A stretch of 64,000 nucleotides of DNA from the NCBI RefSeq assembly GCF_001294455.1, contig NZ_LIKT01000002.1, positions 241,910-305,909 on the forward strand. The letters run 5' to 3'. This document shows positions 35,166 to 46,440 of the stretch, in pieces. Numbering within the stretch: position 1 is the first letter of the stretch; the number at the start of each line of letters is the position of its first letter. The notes beneath the pieces are model-generated. The model was not told where the DNA came from. It searched no databases and worked only from the letters and a program-made list of their open reading frames with translations. The DNA comes from Phaeobacter sp. 11ANDIMAR09 (lineage in GTDB: Bacteria; Pseudomonadota; Alphaproteobacteria; Rhodobacterales; Rhodobacteraceae). A program made the position numbers and the translations under genes.

Positions 35166-36503
35166 TCACCTGTCGCGCGGCGGATAGGCCCTGTGCAGGT
35201 CATCAATGACATAGGGGTGGGCATGGCGCTGAGGGCTTTGCCCGCTGCCGTCTTGCAGATGGGGATGATCGGCTGCCAGCTCCGGGTGATCATGGAGCAG
35301 GCTTTCCGGGTCATGCCTAGGCCAGTGTCGCAGGGCAAATAGCAACCCCAGCAGCGCCAAGAGATTCAACAGCAAAAGCGCGGGCACCATGCCAAGGCTG
35401 CTCATGCTCCAGCCTGCCAGGGGATAGGTGATCAGCCAGCAGCCATGTGACAGGGTGAACTGTGCAGCAAAGACCGCAGGGCGATCCTCAGGCCGGGCGG
35501 AGCGTTTCAGCAGCCGTCCCGACGGGGTGAGAATGGTAGAATAGCCAAGGCCAGAGAGAAGCCAGCTGGTCATCACCGGGGTCACCGCTGCGCCAAAGAT
35601 TGAGACATAGGCGGCCAGCCCTGTCTGGGCCAGGATGGCGATCAGCGCCCCGGAAATCATGACCGGCCGATCCTGAAACCGCGCCAGAAGCTTTGGCAGG
35701 GTAAAGGCGGCCAGCATGGACCCGGCTCCAAAGCTTGCCAGCGCCAGGGCAACCATATGTTCGGACAATCCCAGCTCGGCCCGCATGATGACCACGGTGT
35801 TGATGATAACAATTGCACTCACGGCGGCGGCAACAGCCGAAAGCCCCAGTAACCCGCGCAGGCGGGGCGTTTTCAGGTAGATGCGAATGCCCAGGGTGGT
35901 CCGATCATAAAAGCCCTTTGGCTCACTGGGTTTGGGCGAGGGCAGCGCAACAGAAACCACCAGGAGTGCCGAGGCGACAAAGCCAAGGGCGGTGCCAAAA
36001 AACAGCGCATTGGCCGCCACCAAAGTCAGCAGCAGCGCTGCCAGTGAGGGGGAAAGCATGCTCTCAATGTCATAGGCCAGCCGCGACAGCGACAGTGCAT
36101 TGGTGTAGTCTTCCTCATTGCTCAACACATCGGGGATGGTGGCCTGAAAGGCGGGTGTAAAGCCGGCAGAGGAGGCCTGCATCACAAAGATCAGCACATA
36201 GATCTGCCAGATCTCGCTGACAAAGGGCAGGGCCAGTGCCACCAGGGCCCGCAGGATGTCCAGGGTGACCAACCAGTTGCGGCGGGGATATTGGCTGGCA
36301 AGGGCCGCTGCAATCGGGGCCAGGGTCACATAGCTGATCATCTTGATGGTGAGCGCAATGCCCAGAACAATCGAAGCATCTGCTCCGGCCAGATCATAGG
36401 CAATGAGCCCCAGCGCCACCGTCGCCAACCCGGTCCCGGTAATGGAGATGACCTGAGCAGCAAACAGATGTCGAAAGGTGCGGTTTTTCAAGACTGTAAA
36501 CAT
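35166..36503 (-). CDS. nreB: NreB-like MFS metal efflux protein with His-rich tail
   Basis: A 445-residue major-facilitator protein with about 12 membrane helices, opening MFTVLKNRTFRHLFAAQVIS. The last 50 residues are rich in His and Asp (RHDPESLLHDHPELAADHPH), which is the hallmark of NreB-type nickel resistance transporters. It begins 3 bases after a CsoR/RcnR-family regulator gene, also as in nre loci. Nickel or cobalt export is therefore likely but metal identity is not proven by sequence. Confidence 0.82.
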   Translation of the reverse strand: MFTVLKNRTFRHLFAAQVISITGTGLATVALGLIAYDLAGADASIVLGIALTIKMISYVTLAPIAAALASQYPRRNWLVTLDILRALVALALPFVSEIWQIYVLIFVMQASSAGFTPAFQATIPDVLSNEEDYTNALSLSRLAYDIESMLSPSLAALLLTLVAANALFFGTALGFVASALLVVSVALPSPKPSEPKGFYDRTTLGIRIYLKTPRLRGLLGLSAVAAAVSAIVIINTVVIMRAELGLSEHMVALALASFGAGSMLAAFTLPKLLARFQDRPVMISGALIAILAQTGLAAYVSIFGAAVTPVMTSWLLSGLGYSTILTPSGRLLKRSARPEDRPAVFAAQFTLSHGCWLITYPLAGWSMSSLGMVPALLLLNLLALLGLLFALRHWPRHDPESLLHDHPELAADHPHLQDGSGQSPQRHAHPYVIDDLHRAYPPRDR

Positions 36504-36506
36504 GGC

Positions 36507-36779
36507 TCACAGATACCGCGCGATATCTTTGAAGGTCTCGCTTTGCGCCTCAGCCCGGGCGCCTTCGTCTGTATTTTCCAGACAATGATCGATGTGATCA
36601 AAGATCAACTCCCGCTTGGCATTGGTGATCGCCTTTTCAACGGCTTGCAGCTGTTGGGCGATTTCCGCGCAGGGGCGTCCCTCTGCCATCATGGTGATGA
36701 CACTGGACAGATGGCCATTTGCGCGTTTGAGCCGGGCGGAAATTCGCGGGTGAGAGAGATGTGTGTGTTGCTGTTTCAT
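36507..36779 (-). CDS. nreA: Metal-sensing repressor, CsoR/RcnR/NreA family
   Basis: A 90-residue all-helical DUF156 repressor. The His-rich N-terminus MKQQHTHLSHPRISARLKR, then GHLSSVITMMAEGRPCAEIA and a helix ending FDHIDHCLEN provide ligands: the family Cys in PCAEI, the His/Cys pair in DHIDHC spaced as in CsoR, and extra N-terminal His as in RcnR/NreA. It heads an operon with nreB. An operator-like dyad covers its promoter, and the ATG lies 6 bases after the -10, implying a leaderless message. Confidence 0.88.
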   Translation of the reverse strand: MKQQHTHLSHPRISARLKRANGHLSSVITMMAEGRPCAEIAQQLQAVEKAITNAKRELIFDHIDHCLENTDEGARAEAQSETFKDIARYL

Positions 36780-36782
36780 AGG

Positions 36783-36816
36783 CGCATTATCCCCCTAGGG
36801 AGGATAATTGCAAGGC
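36783..36816 (-). promoter_or_regulatory. nreA promoter with CsoR/RcnR-type operator
   Basis: On the minus strand TTGCAA, a 16-base spacer and GATAAT precede the ATG with only six bases between. A 23-base dyad at 36786-36808 has arms ATTATCC/GGATAAT around a C-tract/G-tract centre (CCCTAGGG), the layout of operators bound by this repressor family. It spans the region from the -35 to the -10, so binding should block transcription. Confidence 0.65.
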
Positions 36817-36987
36817 TGATACTTGTCGCCGGGCGTGGACACAAGCGGCATTGACAGAGCTCAGATTGAATTGGATACAATATTCCAAAAAGGGTGGTCG
36901 GACAAAACTCGCCTCTTATTGCGTCTTTGTCGCCCCAAGATCGCAGGCTGTTTCGTCACCCTTGTTTTTGTCCTTTGGAGAATTCAT

Positions 36988-38085
36988 ATGACTGCTTCTT
37001 TTGCTGAGTATCGCCAGCTGGCCCAATCCCTATCAGTGGATGCGCTGGCTCTGGTCCCTGGGCCAAATTTCACCCGGGCGCTGGGCCATAGCTTTATGAG
37101 CCATGAGCGCCCCTTTGTGTTGGTGATCCCGGCAGTGGGTGCACCGGCTGCCATTGTGCCGAACTTGGAACTTGGGTCTTGGGAGCTGGTGAACTTTGAG
37201 GGCAAGGTTTTTGACTGGCGTGATCAGGATGGCTACCAGGCCGCCTTTGATGCGCTTGCCGCCCATATGCCCATGAAGCGTCTTGCGGTCGAGGGTCAGG
37301 TTATGCGGGTCTTTGTGCATCACGCGCTGAAACAGGCCAGCCCGGAGCTGGAAATCATCGACGCTGAAAAGCAAATCTCAGGGCTGCGGATGGTTAAGAG
37401 TGAAGCCGATGTCGCGGCCTTGCAAAAGGCGATTGCCCTGTCAGAACGCGCGCTGCATCGGGTTCTGGCTGAGGTTCAGGAGGGCCAAACCGAGAAGGAG
37501 ATCGAGAGTCGCCTCATTCAGGCGCTTTTTTCCGAGGGGGCTGATGATCTTGCATTTACCCCGATTGTGGTGGCCAGTGACAATTCGGCACGGGTGCATG
37601 GCCATGCCCGCGAAGACTATAAAATCCAGTCCGGTGACGCGCTCCTGTTTGATTTTGGCGCCCGCAAGGATGGCTTTTGCGCCGATATCACCCGTACCGT
37701 TTTTGTCGCTGAGGTAAGCGATGAGGCCCGCGCGGTGTATGAGACGGTTCTGGCGGCCAATATGGCGGGGCTTGCGGCGACGCGGGCCGGGGTCACCGCG
37801 CATCAGATTGATGATGTAGTGATCGGTGTACTGGAAGCCTCTCCTTACGCCGAACACATCGAAACCAAGACAGGCCACGGCTTGGGGCGGGATGTGCATG
37901 AAGCTCCCTATATCATGCGGGGCAATCATCAGGTGCTGCCTGCGGGCACCGTCTACACCAACGAACCAGGGCTCTATCTTGCCGGAAAGTTTGGCGTGCG
38001 GATCGAAGATGACGTGCTGATCACCGAAGAGGGCTGTCAGGTGCTGACCCAATTCCCCAAAGAGCTGACCATTGTCGGCAGCTAG
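36988..38085 (+). CDS. M24 family Xaa-Pro aminopeptidase-like metallopeptidase
   Basis: Two-metal pita-bread peptidase of 365 residues. The start at 36988 (MTASFAEYRQLAQSL) has GGAGA upstream; the frame extends to 36823 but that part is not peptidase-like. The N-terminal creatinase-like domain spans about 1-130. Metal ligands are visible in LLFDFGARKDGFCADITRT (two Asp), TGHGLGRDVHEAPY (His), TNEPGLYL (Glu) and VRIEDDVLIT (Glu). Substrate is unknown; X-Pro dipeptides are the usual guess. Confidence 0.9.
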   Translation: MTASFAEYRQLAQSLSVDALALVPGPNFTRALGHSFMSHERPFVLVIPAVGAPAAIVPNLELGSWELVNFEGKVFDWRDQDGYQAAFDALAAHMPMKRLAVEGQVMRVFVHHALKQASPELEIIDAEKQISGLRMVKSEADVAALQKAIALSERALHRVLAEVQEGQTEKEIESRLIQALFSEGADDLAFTPIVVASDNSARVHGHAREDYKIQSGDALLFDFGARKDGFCADITRTVFVAEVSDEARAVYETVLAANMAGLAATRAGVTAHQIDDVVIGVLEASPYAEHIETKTGHGLGRDVHEAPYIMRGNHQVLPAGTVYTNEPGLYLAGKFGVRIEDDVLITEEGCQVLTQFPKELTIVGS

Positions 38086-38123
38086 GGGCTGCCCCTGCTG
38101 CACTTCCGTGGAGCAACATTGAA

Positions 38124-38154
38124 AAAGGCGCGACCTGTGATGGGTCGCGCCTTT
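38124..38154. terminator. Bidirectional terminator between the M24 peptidase and adhC
   Basis: Twelve-base-pair stem AAAGGCGCGACC/GGTCGCGCCTTT with a seven-base loop. A-tract and T-tract flank it so it can serve both convergent genes. Confidence 0.85.
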
Positions 38155-38187
38155 CTCGTTATGGATACCGCTATCGGCGGTGAGGTC

Positions 38188-39303
<1,116 letters not shown>

Positions 39304-39676
39304 GATTGCGATCCTTCGTCCTGTTGTGAGGGGCCACGCCATGGTTTGGCATAGATCCCTGCGAATGTCTGTTCGGCCCGGTCCTGTGGATTGGCGCATC
39401 CGGCCTGACCAGAGCCCGATCCGCCTAGCGTTACATTTGCTGCAGGGATCAGGCAAGCCTTGCCTTTGGCTCTATCTTTCTCAGTTCAATGCGCCCCATC
39501 CAAATGCGACGAATGATGACGTATTCCAGCCAAACCTCTGGGATCATGGCCTCTTGGCTTAGGAGGAAACGATGCAGAGATAAATCAAATTTTCTGCCGC
39601 TCACGGGCTTGACCTTCCCCTCGCTGGAAGCCCCATATCCGATCACAACAACAGCACAGCACTCGGGATTCCCATC
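39304..39676. other. Intergenic region with the copA control site
   Basis: 373 bases between divergent adhC and copA. The CueR-type promoter is at 39609-39639. The rest contains no frame with a ribosome-binding site. Confidence 0.5.
39609..39639 (+). promoter_or_regulatory. CueR-type promoter/operator of copA
   Basis: TTGACC (39609-39614) and CATATC (39634-39639) with the long 19-base spacer typical of MerR-family promoters. The dyad CTTCC-N7-GGAAG (39614-39630) lies in the spacer and matches the CueR operator core. cueR is the second gene downstream. Confidence 0.8.
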
Positions 39677-42178
39677 ATGGAACAGCGCCAAATTTCTTTG
39701 CAAATCACCGGATTGAACTGTGCAGGCTGTGCTGGGCGGGCTCAAAAAGCCCTGGCTGCGCTCCCGGGTGTGACGGAGGCCTCAGTCAATCTGGCGACGG
39801 CCAAGGGCCAGGTTCAGGCTGCGCCGGACCTTGAACCGGTTGTGCTGGTCACGGCCCTGGAACAGGCCGGCTACCCGGCCGCCCTGTCCCGGTTGAGCCT
39901 TGATGTCGAAGGCCTGAGCTGCGCCTCCTGTGTGGGGCGGGCAGAAGCAGCCCTGCGGGCGGTTCCCGGTGTCGTCTCGGCTGAGGTGAACCTGGCCACC
40001 GAACGGGCAGAGATCAGCTATCTGACAGGGGCCATTCGTGCCGCGGACCTGCGGGCGGCCTGCACCAAAGCGGGCTATCCGGCCTCCTTGCGGGGCGCAG
40101 AAGTGGATGCGGCGGAGCAGACGAAACAGCGCCGCGAGCAGGAAATCACCACGCTGGCCCGTCAGGTAATGGTCGCTGCGGTTTTGACGCTGCCGGTTTT
40201 TGTCATCGAAATGGGCAGCCATATGATCCCGGGCTTGCATCACTGGGTGATGGCCAATATCGGCCATAGCAACAGCTATCTGTTGCAATTTGTGCTTGCC
40301 ACTCTGGTGCTGATCGGGCCGGGTCGTCAGTTTTACAGCAAAGGCGTGCCGGCCCTGCTGCGCGGCGCACCGGACATGAATGCCCTCGTGGCATTGGGAA
40401 CGGCGGCCGCCTATGGGTTCTCGGTGATCTCAACCTTCTTTCCGCAGCTTTTGCCGCCGGGTTCCGCCAATGTCTATTTTGAGGCCGCCTGTGTCATCGT
40501 GGTATTGATCCTGGTGGGGCGTCTGTTGGAGGCCCGCGCCAAGGGGCGGACCGGGGCCGCGATCCGTAAACTCGTTTCACTGCAACCCAAAACCGCTGAA
40601 TTGATCAGCGGTGATAGCGTGATTGAAACGCCGGTTGAAGATATCGCTCCGGGGGATCTGATCCGGCTGCGCCCGGGCGCCCGCATTGCGGTGGACGGTG
40701 AGGTGACTTCGGGCAGTTCCTTTGTGGATGAAAGCATGTTGAGCGGCGAGGCGGTTCCGGTAGAGAAGAGCCGGGGGGCGCGCCTGTCCGCGGGGACGGT
40801 GAATGGATCCGCTGTGCTGGAATTCCGCGCCACCCATGTGGGCCGCGAGACAGCCCTGGCGCAGATCATCCAGATGGTCGAACAGGCGCAAGGCGCCAAA
40901 CTTCCGGTGCAGGGGTTGGTGGACCGCATCACCCTGTGGTTTGTGCCTGCAGTGCTGCTGGCAGCGGCGCTGACGGTAGTGGTCTGGCTGGTCTTTGGGC
41001 CGGAACCGGCCTTGCCACTGGCGCTGGTGGCCGGGGTGTCGGTGCTGATCATTGCCTGCCCCTGTGCCATGGGACTGGCGACGCCGACCTCGATCATGGT
41101 GGGTATTGGGCGCGCCGCACAGATGGGGGTGTTGTTTCGCAAAGGTGACGCCCTGCAAAAGCTGCAATCGGTTCGGGTGGTTGCCTTGGATAAGACTGGC
41201 ACCCTGACCGAGGGACATCCGGCCCTGACCAATCTGGCGCCCGCCACAGGCTTTACCCGCGACGCGGTGTTGCGCCTGATCGGTGCCGCCGAGGCCCAGT
41301 CGGAACACCCCATCGCCAAGGCGCTTGTGCAGGCGGCAGGCAAGGACCTGCCCAAGGCCGACAGTGTCGAGGCCATTCCCGGCTATGGCCTACAGGCGCA
41401 GGTTGAGGGGCAGAAGATCCTGATTGGGGCTGCGCGCTTGATGCAGCGCGAAGGCATTGATTTTGGCCCGTTGACCAAGACCGCAGCCCTCTGGGCCGCG
41501 GCAGGGGAGACACCCTTCTATGTGGCGATTGAGGGTCAGGCCGCTGCCGCTCTGGCAGTGGCGGATCCGATCAAAGAGGGCACGCCAGAGGCGATCCGGG
41601 CTTTGCAGGGGCAGGGGCTGAAGGTGGCAATGATAACTGGCGATGCCGAGGCCACGGCGCAGGCTATTGCCGCGCGACTGGGCATTGATGCGATCCGCGC
41701 TGAATGCCTGCCAGGCGACAAGGTCGCGGCGCTGAAGGATCTGCAAGACGGCTACGGGACGCTTGCCTTTGTTGGCGATGGGCTCAACGATGCGCCGGCC
41801 TTGGCGGCAGCAGACGTGGGCATGGCCATCGGCACTGGCACAGATGTGGCGATTGAAGCCGCAGATGTGGTGCTGGTCTCGGGTGATCTGCGCGCGGTGG
41901 AGGATGCCTTGACGGTCAGCCGTGCCACTCTGCGCAATATCAAGCAGAATCTGCTCTGGGCCTTTGGTTACAACGTGTTGCTGGTGCCTGTGGCGGCGGG
42001 GGTGCTGTATCCCTTTGGCGGACCTTTGCTGTCGCCGGTCCTGGCGGCGGGGGCCATGGCCCTGTCCAGCGTCTTTGTCCTCAGCAACGCCCTGCGCTTG
42101 CATCACGTGAAATCTAGCTTAAATGAAGTGGCAGTGCTGCCGAAACCCGGCGCTGCTTCGCTCCGCCCTGCTACCTGA
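39677..42178 (+). CDS. copA: Copper-translocating P1B-type ATPase
   Basis: Exports cytosolic Cu(I). The 833-residue protein has two N-terminal HMA metal-binding domains with GLNCAGCAGRAQ (Cys15, Cys18) and GLSCASCVGRAE. The membrane CPC motif is in VLIIACPCAMGLATPTSIMV, the phosphorylation site in ALDKTGTLTEGHP, the HP motif in SEHPIAKALV, and the hinge in GDGLNDAPALAAADVG. A CueR-type promoter lies 38 bases upstream and cueR follows 20 bases downstream. Confidence 0.97.
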   Translation: MEQRQISLQITGLNCAGCAGRAQKALAALPGVTEASVNLATAKGQVQAAPDLEPVVLVTALEQAGYPAALSRLSLDVEGLSCASCVGRAEAALRAVPGVVSAEVNLATERAEISYLTGAIRAADLRAACTKAGYPASLRGAEVDAAEQTKQRREQEITTLARQVMVAAVLTLPVFVIEMGSHMIPGLHHWVMANIGHSNSYLLQFVLATLVLIGPGRQFYSKGVPALLRGAPDMNALVALGTAAAYGFSVISTFFPQLLPPGSANVYFEAACVIVVLILVGRLLEARAKGRTGAAIRKLVSLQPKTAELISGDSVIETPVEDIAPGDLIRLRPGARIAVDGEVTSGSSFVDESMLSGEAVPVEKSRGARLSAGTVNGSAVLEFRATHVGRETALAQIIQMVEQAQGAKLPVQGLVDRITLWFVPAVLLAAALTVVVWLVFGPEPALPLALVAGVSVLIIACPCAMGLATPTSIMVGIGRAAQMGVLFRKGDALQKLQSVRVVALDKTGTLTEGHPALTNLAPATGFTRDAVLRLIGAAEAQSEHPIAKALVQAAGKDLPKADSVEAIPGYGLQAQVEGQKILIGAARLMQREGIDFGPLTKTAALWAAAGETPFYVAIEGQAAAALAVADPIKEGTPEAIRALQGQGLKVAMITGDAEATAQAIAARLGIDAIRAECLPGDKVAALKDLQDGYGTLAFVGDGLNDAPALAAADVGMAIGTGTDVAIEAADVVLVSGDLRAVEDALTVSRATLRNIKQNLLWAFGYNVLLVPVAAGVLYPFGGPLLSPVLAAGAMALSSVFVLSNALRLHHVKSSLNEVAVLPKPGAASLRPAT

Positions 42179-42198
42179 TGGCATAGAATGAGGTCCGC

Positions 42199-42588
42199 AT
42201 GAATATTGGTGATGTTGCAACCCGCTCGGGACTGCCGGCCAAGACCATCCGCTATTACGAGGATATCGGGCTGATCAAACCGCAGCGCAGCGAAAACGGC
42301 TATCGCTGTTTTGTCGAGGCAGATCTGCACAAGCTGGCCTTTCTGGGGCGGGCGCGGGCGCTGGGCTTTACCATCGAAGACTGCCGCATGTTGATGGCGC
42401 TCTACGAGGATGAAAGCCGGGCCAGCGGTGATGTGAAACGCCTGGCCCAAGAACACCTGTGCAAGATCGAAACCAAGATCGCTGATCTTCAGGCGATGCG
42501 CGACACCCTGACCGAGCTGGTTCATTGCTGCGCAGGTGACAGCCGCCCTGATTGCCCGATCCTGAAGGATCTCTCCGGCAAGGTTTAA
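42199..42588 (+). CDS. cueR: Cu(I)-responsive MerR-family regulator CueR
   Basis: A 129-residue activator. The winged helix begins MNIGDVATRSGLPAKTIRYYE, a dimerisation helix follows from about residue 75, and the metal loop CAGDSRPDCPIL provides two Cys spaced eight residues apart, as in CueR. GAGG lies 6 bases before the ATG. It probably activates copA through the 19-base-spacer promoter; cueR is in the same transcript, so it would raise its own level. Confidence 0.95.
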   Translation: MNIGDVATRSGLPAKTIRYYEDIGLIKPQRSENGYRCFVEADLHKLAFLGRARALGFTIEDCRMLMALYEDESRASGDVKRLAQEHLCKIETKIADLQAMRDTLTELVHCCAGDSRPDCPILKDLSGKV

Positions 42589-42617
42589 CAGGGCGGCCTG
42601 TACTGTCTGAGGTGCGG

Positions 42618-43538
42618 CTAGCGCCAAATCGGATTGGACCAAGCTCGCTTGCCAGCGCGATCAATCACCGTGACCCGCAGCCAGGCGCTGTCTTTGAAAC
42701 GGTCCAGCGGGATGCGTGCCTGGGTCAGGCTATTACCGTGCTGCGACACGGCAGCAGACCCGTGCCCCTGAACGATAACGGTGGAAACCGCCGAACAGGC
42801 CAGATCGACAAAACCATCATTCACGGCGAGAGCTTTGAGTTCAGGCCCCTGAGAAGAATAAAAATGCCCTGCCTTTAAGGCTTCGAGAAGCAGTTCGGGT
42901 TCATTGGCCTCGGCCTTGACCATGACCCAGCCGCCAAAATGGTCGGGGCCTGAAAAATGGGCATCATCAGTGGCGATGAAGGTCAGATCGCGCCCTTCGG
43001 ACAGCAGCAGGTCCGCAACATGCAGACCCTCGCCACGGTCACATTCCACGGCACAGCCATGGTTATAGATTTCCACTGCATGGGCGGCCTTGATCGAATT
43101 GGCATCGGTCCGAGTCAGCCCGGACCAATGGGGATGCGCCACGGCCACAAAGGCTCCGGCATCGCGCGCACGCTGCGCTAGCTCCGGCCCGGTTTCCTGC
43201 CCCTCGACGGGATGGAAGTCAGGGGAGTTGGAGGGGGCAAAATCTGCGGGCAGGCCCACGGCCAACAGATGCCACAATTCACCGTTTTCCATTGCTCCGG
43301 AATGCACTTCAGCGCCGAGGAGGGTGGTAAAGACCTCATCGCGAAAGGCGGCGGTATCTGTGATGGGGTATTCATAACGGCCAACAAAGTGATCGGTCAG
43401 CGCGATGAAATCATAGCCTTCGGATTTGTAGCGGCGGCACACCTCCGCGGGATCCAAAACCCCATCCGAACGGTTGGAATGGGTGTGCAGATTTCCGCGA
43501 TGAAAGGTGCCGGGGGCGGCAAAGGCAGGGTGCAGCAT
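42618..43538 (-). CDS. PHP-domain metal-dependent phosphoesterase family protein
   Basis: A 306-residue PHP-fold enzyme. The start at 43538 (MLHPAFAAPGTFHRGNLHT) has GGAGA upstream. Metal-binding signatures are present in order: GNLHTHSNRSDG, FIALTDHF, AEVHSG, VAVAHPHWSG and ATDDAHF. The C-terminal 70 residues form a beta-rich extra domain seen in relatives of this subfamily. Substrate is not known; phosphoesterase activity is inference from the metal site. Confidence 0.85.
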   Translation of the reverse strand: MLHPAFAAPGTFHRGNLHTHSNRSDGVLDPAEVCRRYKSEGYDFIALTDHFVGRYEYPITDTAAFRDEVFTTLLGAEVHSGAMENGELWHLLAVGLPADFAPSNSPDFHPVEGQETGPELAQRARDAGAFVAVAHPHWSGLTRTDANSIKAAHAVEIYNHGCAVECDRGEGLHVADLLLSEGRDLTFIATDDAHFSGPDHFGGWVMVKAEANEPELLLEALKAGHFYSSQGPELKALAVNDGFVDLACSAVSTVIVQGHGSAAVSQHGNSLTQARIPLDRFKDSAWLRVTVIDRAGKRAWSNPIWR

Positions 43539-43707
43539 TGGCTGTGTCTCCAGTTGGTCTGGAGGGCAGCTAGCGGTCACCGGTAATGGATTTTTGACAG
43601 AAATGTTTGAGTTTCATGACGCTTGCCCGATAGCGGATCGGCAGCGTTCCAAAATGGACGAGCGGCGAGGACTGATATGAGGATCAGCCCTTCGCCGCGC
43701 AGCTTGA

Positions 43708-44553
43708 TTATTGTGGGCGCAAACCTAGTATCTCGCGGGCTTGTTGCCAGCTGGCGACGGGGCGCTCGTATTTGTCGCACAGATCAACGGCCCGCTGGAC
43801 CAGGGCAGCGTTGGAAGGCGCAAGGGTTTCGCGGGTAAGGCGCAGGTTATCCTCAAGTCCGGTGCGGGTATGACCCCCTGCGGCGATGGCCCATTCATTG
43901 ATCTGGATCTGGCCGGGGCCGATCCCTGCGCCGCACCATTCGGCCTCTGGCGCCAGGCGTTGAACGGTTTTAATATAGAAATCAAAAGTTTCGCGGTCCA
44001 CCGGCATGGCGTTTTTGACGCCCATGACAAATTGCACATAGAGCTTGCCCTGTATGCGCCCGTCCTGATTCATTTTCACCGCTTGGTGGATATGGCTCAG
44101 ATCAAAGGCTTCGATCTCGGGCTTAACCTCATAGGTTTGCATTTCGGAAGCCAACCAGTCCACGAGCTCCGGCGGGTTCTCATACACGCGGGTGGGGAAG
44201 TTGTTGGACCCTACAGATAGCGAAGCCATGTCGGGGCGCAAAGACAGCATGCCGCCGCGCTCCTTGCCTGCGCCAGAGCGCCCGCCAGTGGAGAGCTGCA
44301 CGATCATGCCAGGGCAGTGCTTGTTCAGCCCTTCCAGCAAGAGGCCAAAGCGCTCCGGATCAGAAGAAGGCGTCTGATCGTCGTTGCGCACATGGCAATG
44401 GGCAATCGAGGCACCAGCTTCAAACGCCGCTTGGGTGCTTTCAATCTGTTCCGCAAGGGTGGTGGGCACCGCCGGATTGTGCTCCTTGCGGGGCACGGAT
44501 CCGGTGATGGCAACGCAGATGATACAGGGTTTGCCCTGGCTGGAGATGGTCAT
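43708..44553 (-). CDS. Beta-keto acid cleavage enzyme (BKACE, DUF849 family)
   Basis: A 281-residue TIM-barrel zinc enzyme. Known members react a beta-keto acid with acetyl-CoA, giving acetoacetate and a shortened acyl-CoA. ITGSVPRKEHNPAVPTT at the N-terminus, the zinc ligands in IAHCHVRNDD, QLSTGGRSG, and GGHTRTGLEDN with the Glu ligand are visible. GGGAG precedes the ATG. It is 11 bases after pcaG on the same strand. In this place beta-ketoadipate, the end of the protocatechuate branch, is the obvious candidate substrate, which is inference. Confidence 0.88.
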   Translation of the reverse strand: MTISSQGKPCIICVAITGSVPRKEHNPAVPTTLAEQIESTQAAFEAGASIAHCHVRNDDQTPSSDPERFGLLLEGLNKHCPGMIVQLSTGGRSGAGKERGGMLSLRPDMASLSVGSNNFPTRVYENPPELVDWLASEMQTYEVKPEIEAFDLSHIHQAVKMNQDGRIQGKLYVQFVMGVKNAMPVDRETFDFYIKTVQRLAPEAEWCGAGIGPGQIQINEWAIAAGGHTRTGLEDNLRLTRETLAPSNAALVQRAVDLCDKYERPVASWQQAREILGLRPQ

Positions 44554-44564
44554 GAATGCTCCCT

Positions 44565-45190
44565 TTAGATGTCAAAAAAGACGGTTTCATCACCGCCCTG
44601 CAGGCGGATGTCGAAACGATACACCGTCTCACCGTCGCGTTCACTGCGTTTTGCAATCAACGTCTCGCGGCGCTTTTCCCATTCAATCACATTGATCACC
44701 GGATCAGCCGCATTGGCCTCTGCCTCATCGTCAAAATAAAGCCGGGTGTTCAGGCCCACATTGATGCCGCGAGCGACGATCCACAGGTTGATATGCGGTG
44801 CCATCATCTGGCCATTGCGGCCCATCAGGGCGCCGGGTTTGACCGTATCAAACGCCCATTCGCCGGTTTCAAAATTGGTGATCACCCGGCCCCAGCCACG
44901 AAAGCCTTCCTCAACGCTCTCATGTCCGGCATGTTCTGGGTGTGGATAGACACCATCTGCATTGGCCTGCCAGACCTCTAGCAGCACGTCCTTGACGGGG
45001 GATCCGGTGCCGTCGATGACCAAGCCCTCGACACGGATGCGTTCACCCGTTGCATTGGGGCCTGCGATGTCCTGGCCCAACTCCTGATCGTAGATCTGAA
45101 ACCCAGCCGCGCCTGGGGCGAGGCCGATATGCACATAGGGGCCAGCGGTCTGCGAAGGGGTTTCTTTCAGATAGTCAAGTGATTGTGGCA

Positions 45191-45191
<1 letters not shown>
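44565..45191 (-). CDS. pcaG: Protocatechuate 3,4-dioxygenase alpha subunit
   Basis: Structural subunit of the intradiol dioxygenase that opens protocatechuate to 3-carboxy-cis,cis-muconate. The 208-residue protein begins LKETPSQTAGPYVHIGLAPG, with GLVIDGTGSPVKDVLLEVWQ near residue 55 and the MAPHINLWIVARGINVGLNT block near 130. As expected for the alpha subunit, the iron ligands are not all kept. GGAGGGG lies before the ATG, which overlaps the pcaH stop by one base. Confidence 0.96.
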
Positions 45192-46344
<1,153 letters not shown>

Positions 46345-46404
46345 AGGGGGTGCCCTCTGGTTTGCAGTCTCAGGGAGTATCACATATCAAAATTGTGCTG
46401 TATA

Positions 46405-46428
46405 ATGCGAATATATACATGTTTGCAT
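46405..46428. promoter_or_regulatory. Dyad between pcaC and pcaQ, candidate LysR-type regulator site
   Basis: A 24-base imperfect palindrome with outer arms ATGC/GCAT and nine of twelve paired positions, centred on TATA. It lies 12 bases before the pcaQ start and 60 bases before pcaC. LysR regulators bind such interrupted dyads between divergent genes. It does not match the rhizobial PcaQ box I remember (ATAACC-N4-GGTTAA). Confidence 0.4.
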
Positions 46429-46440
46429 TGCGGAAATGAT

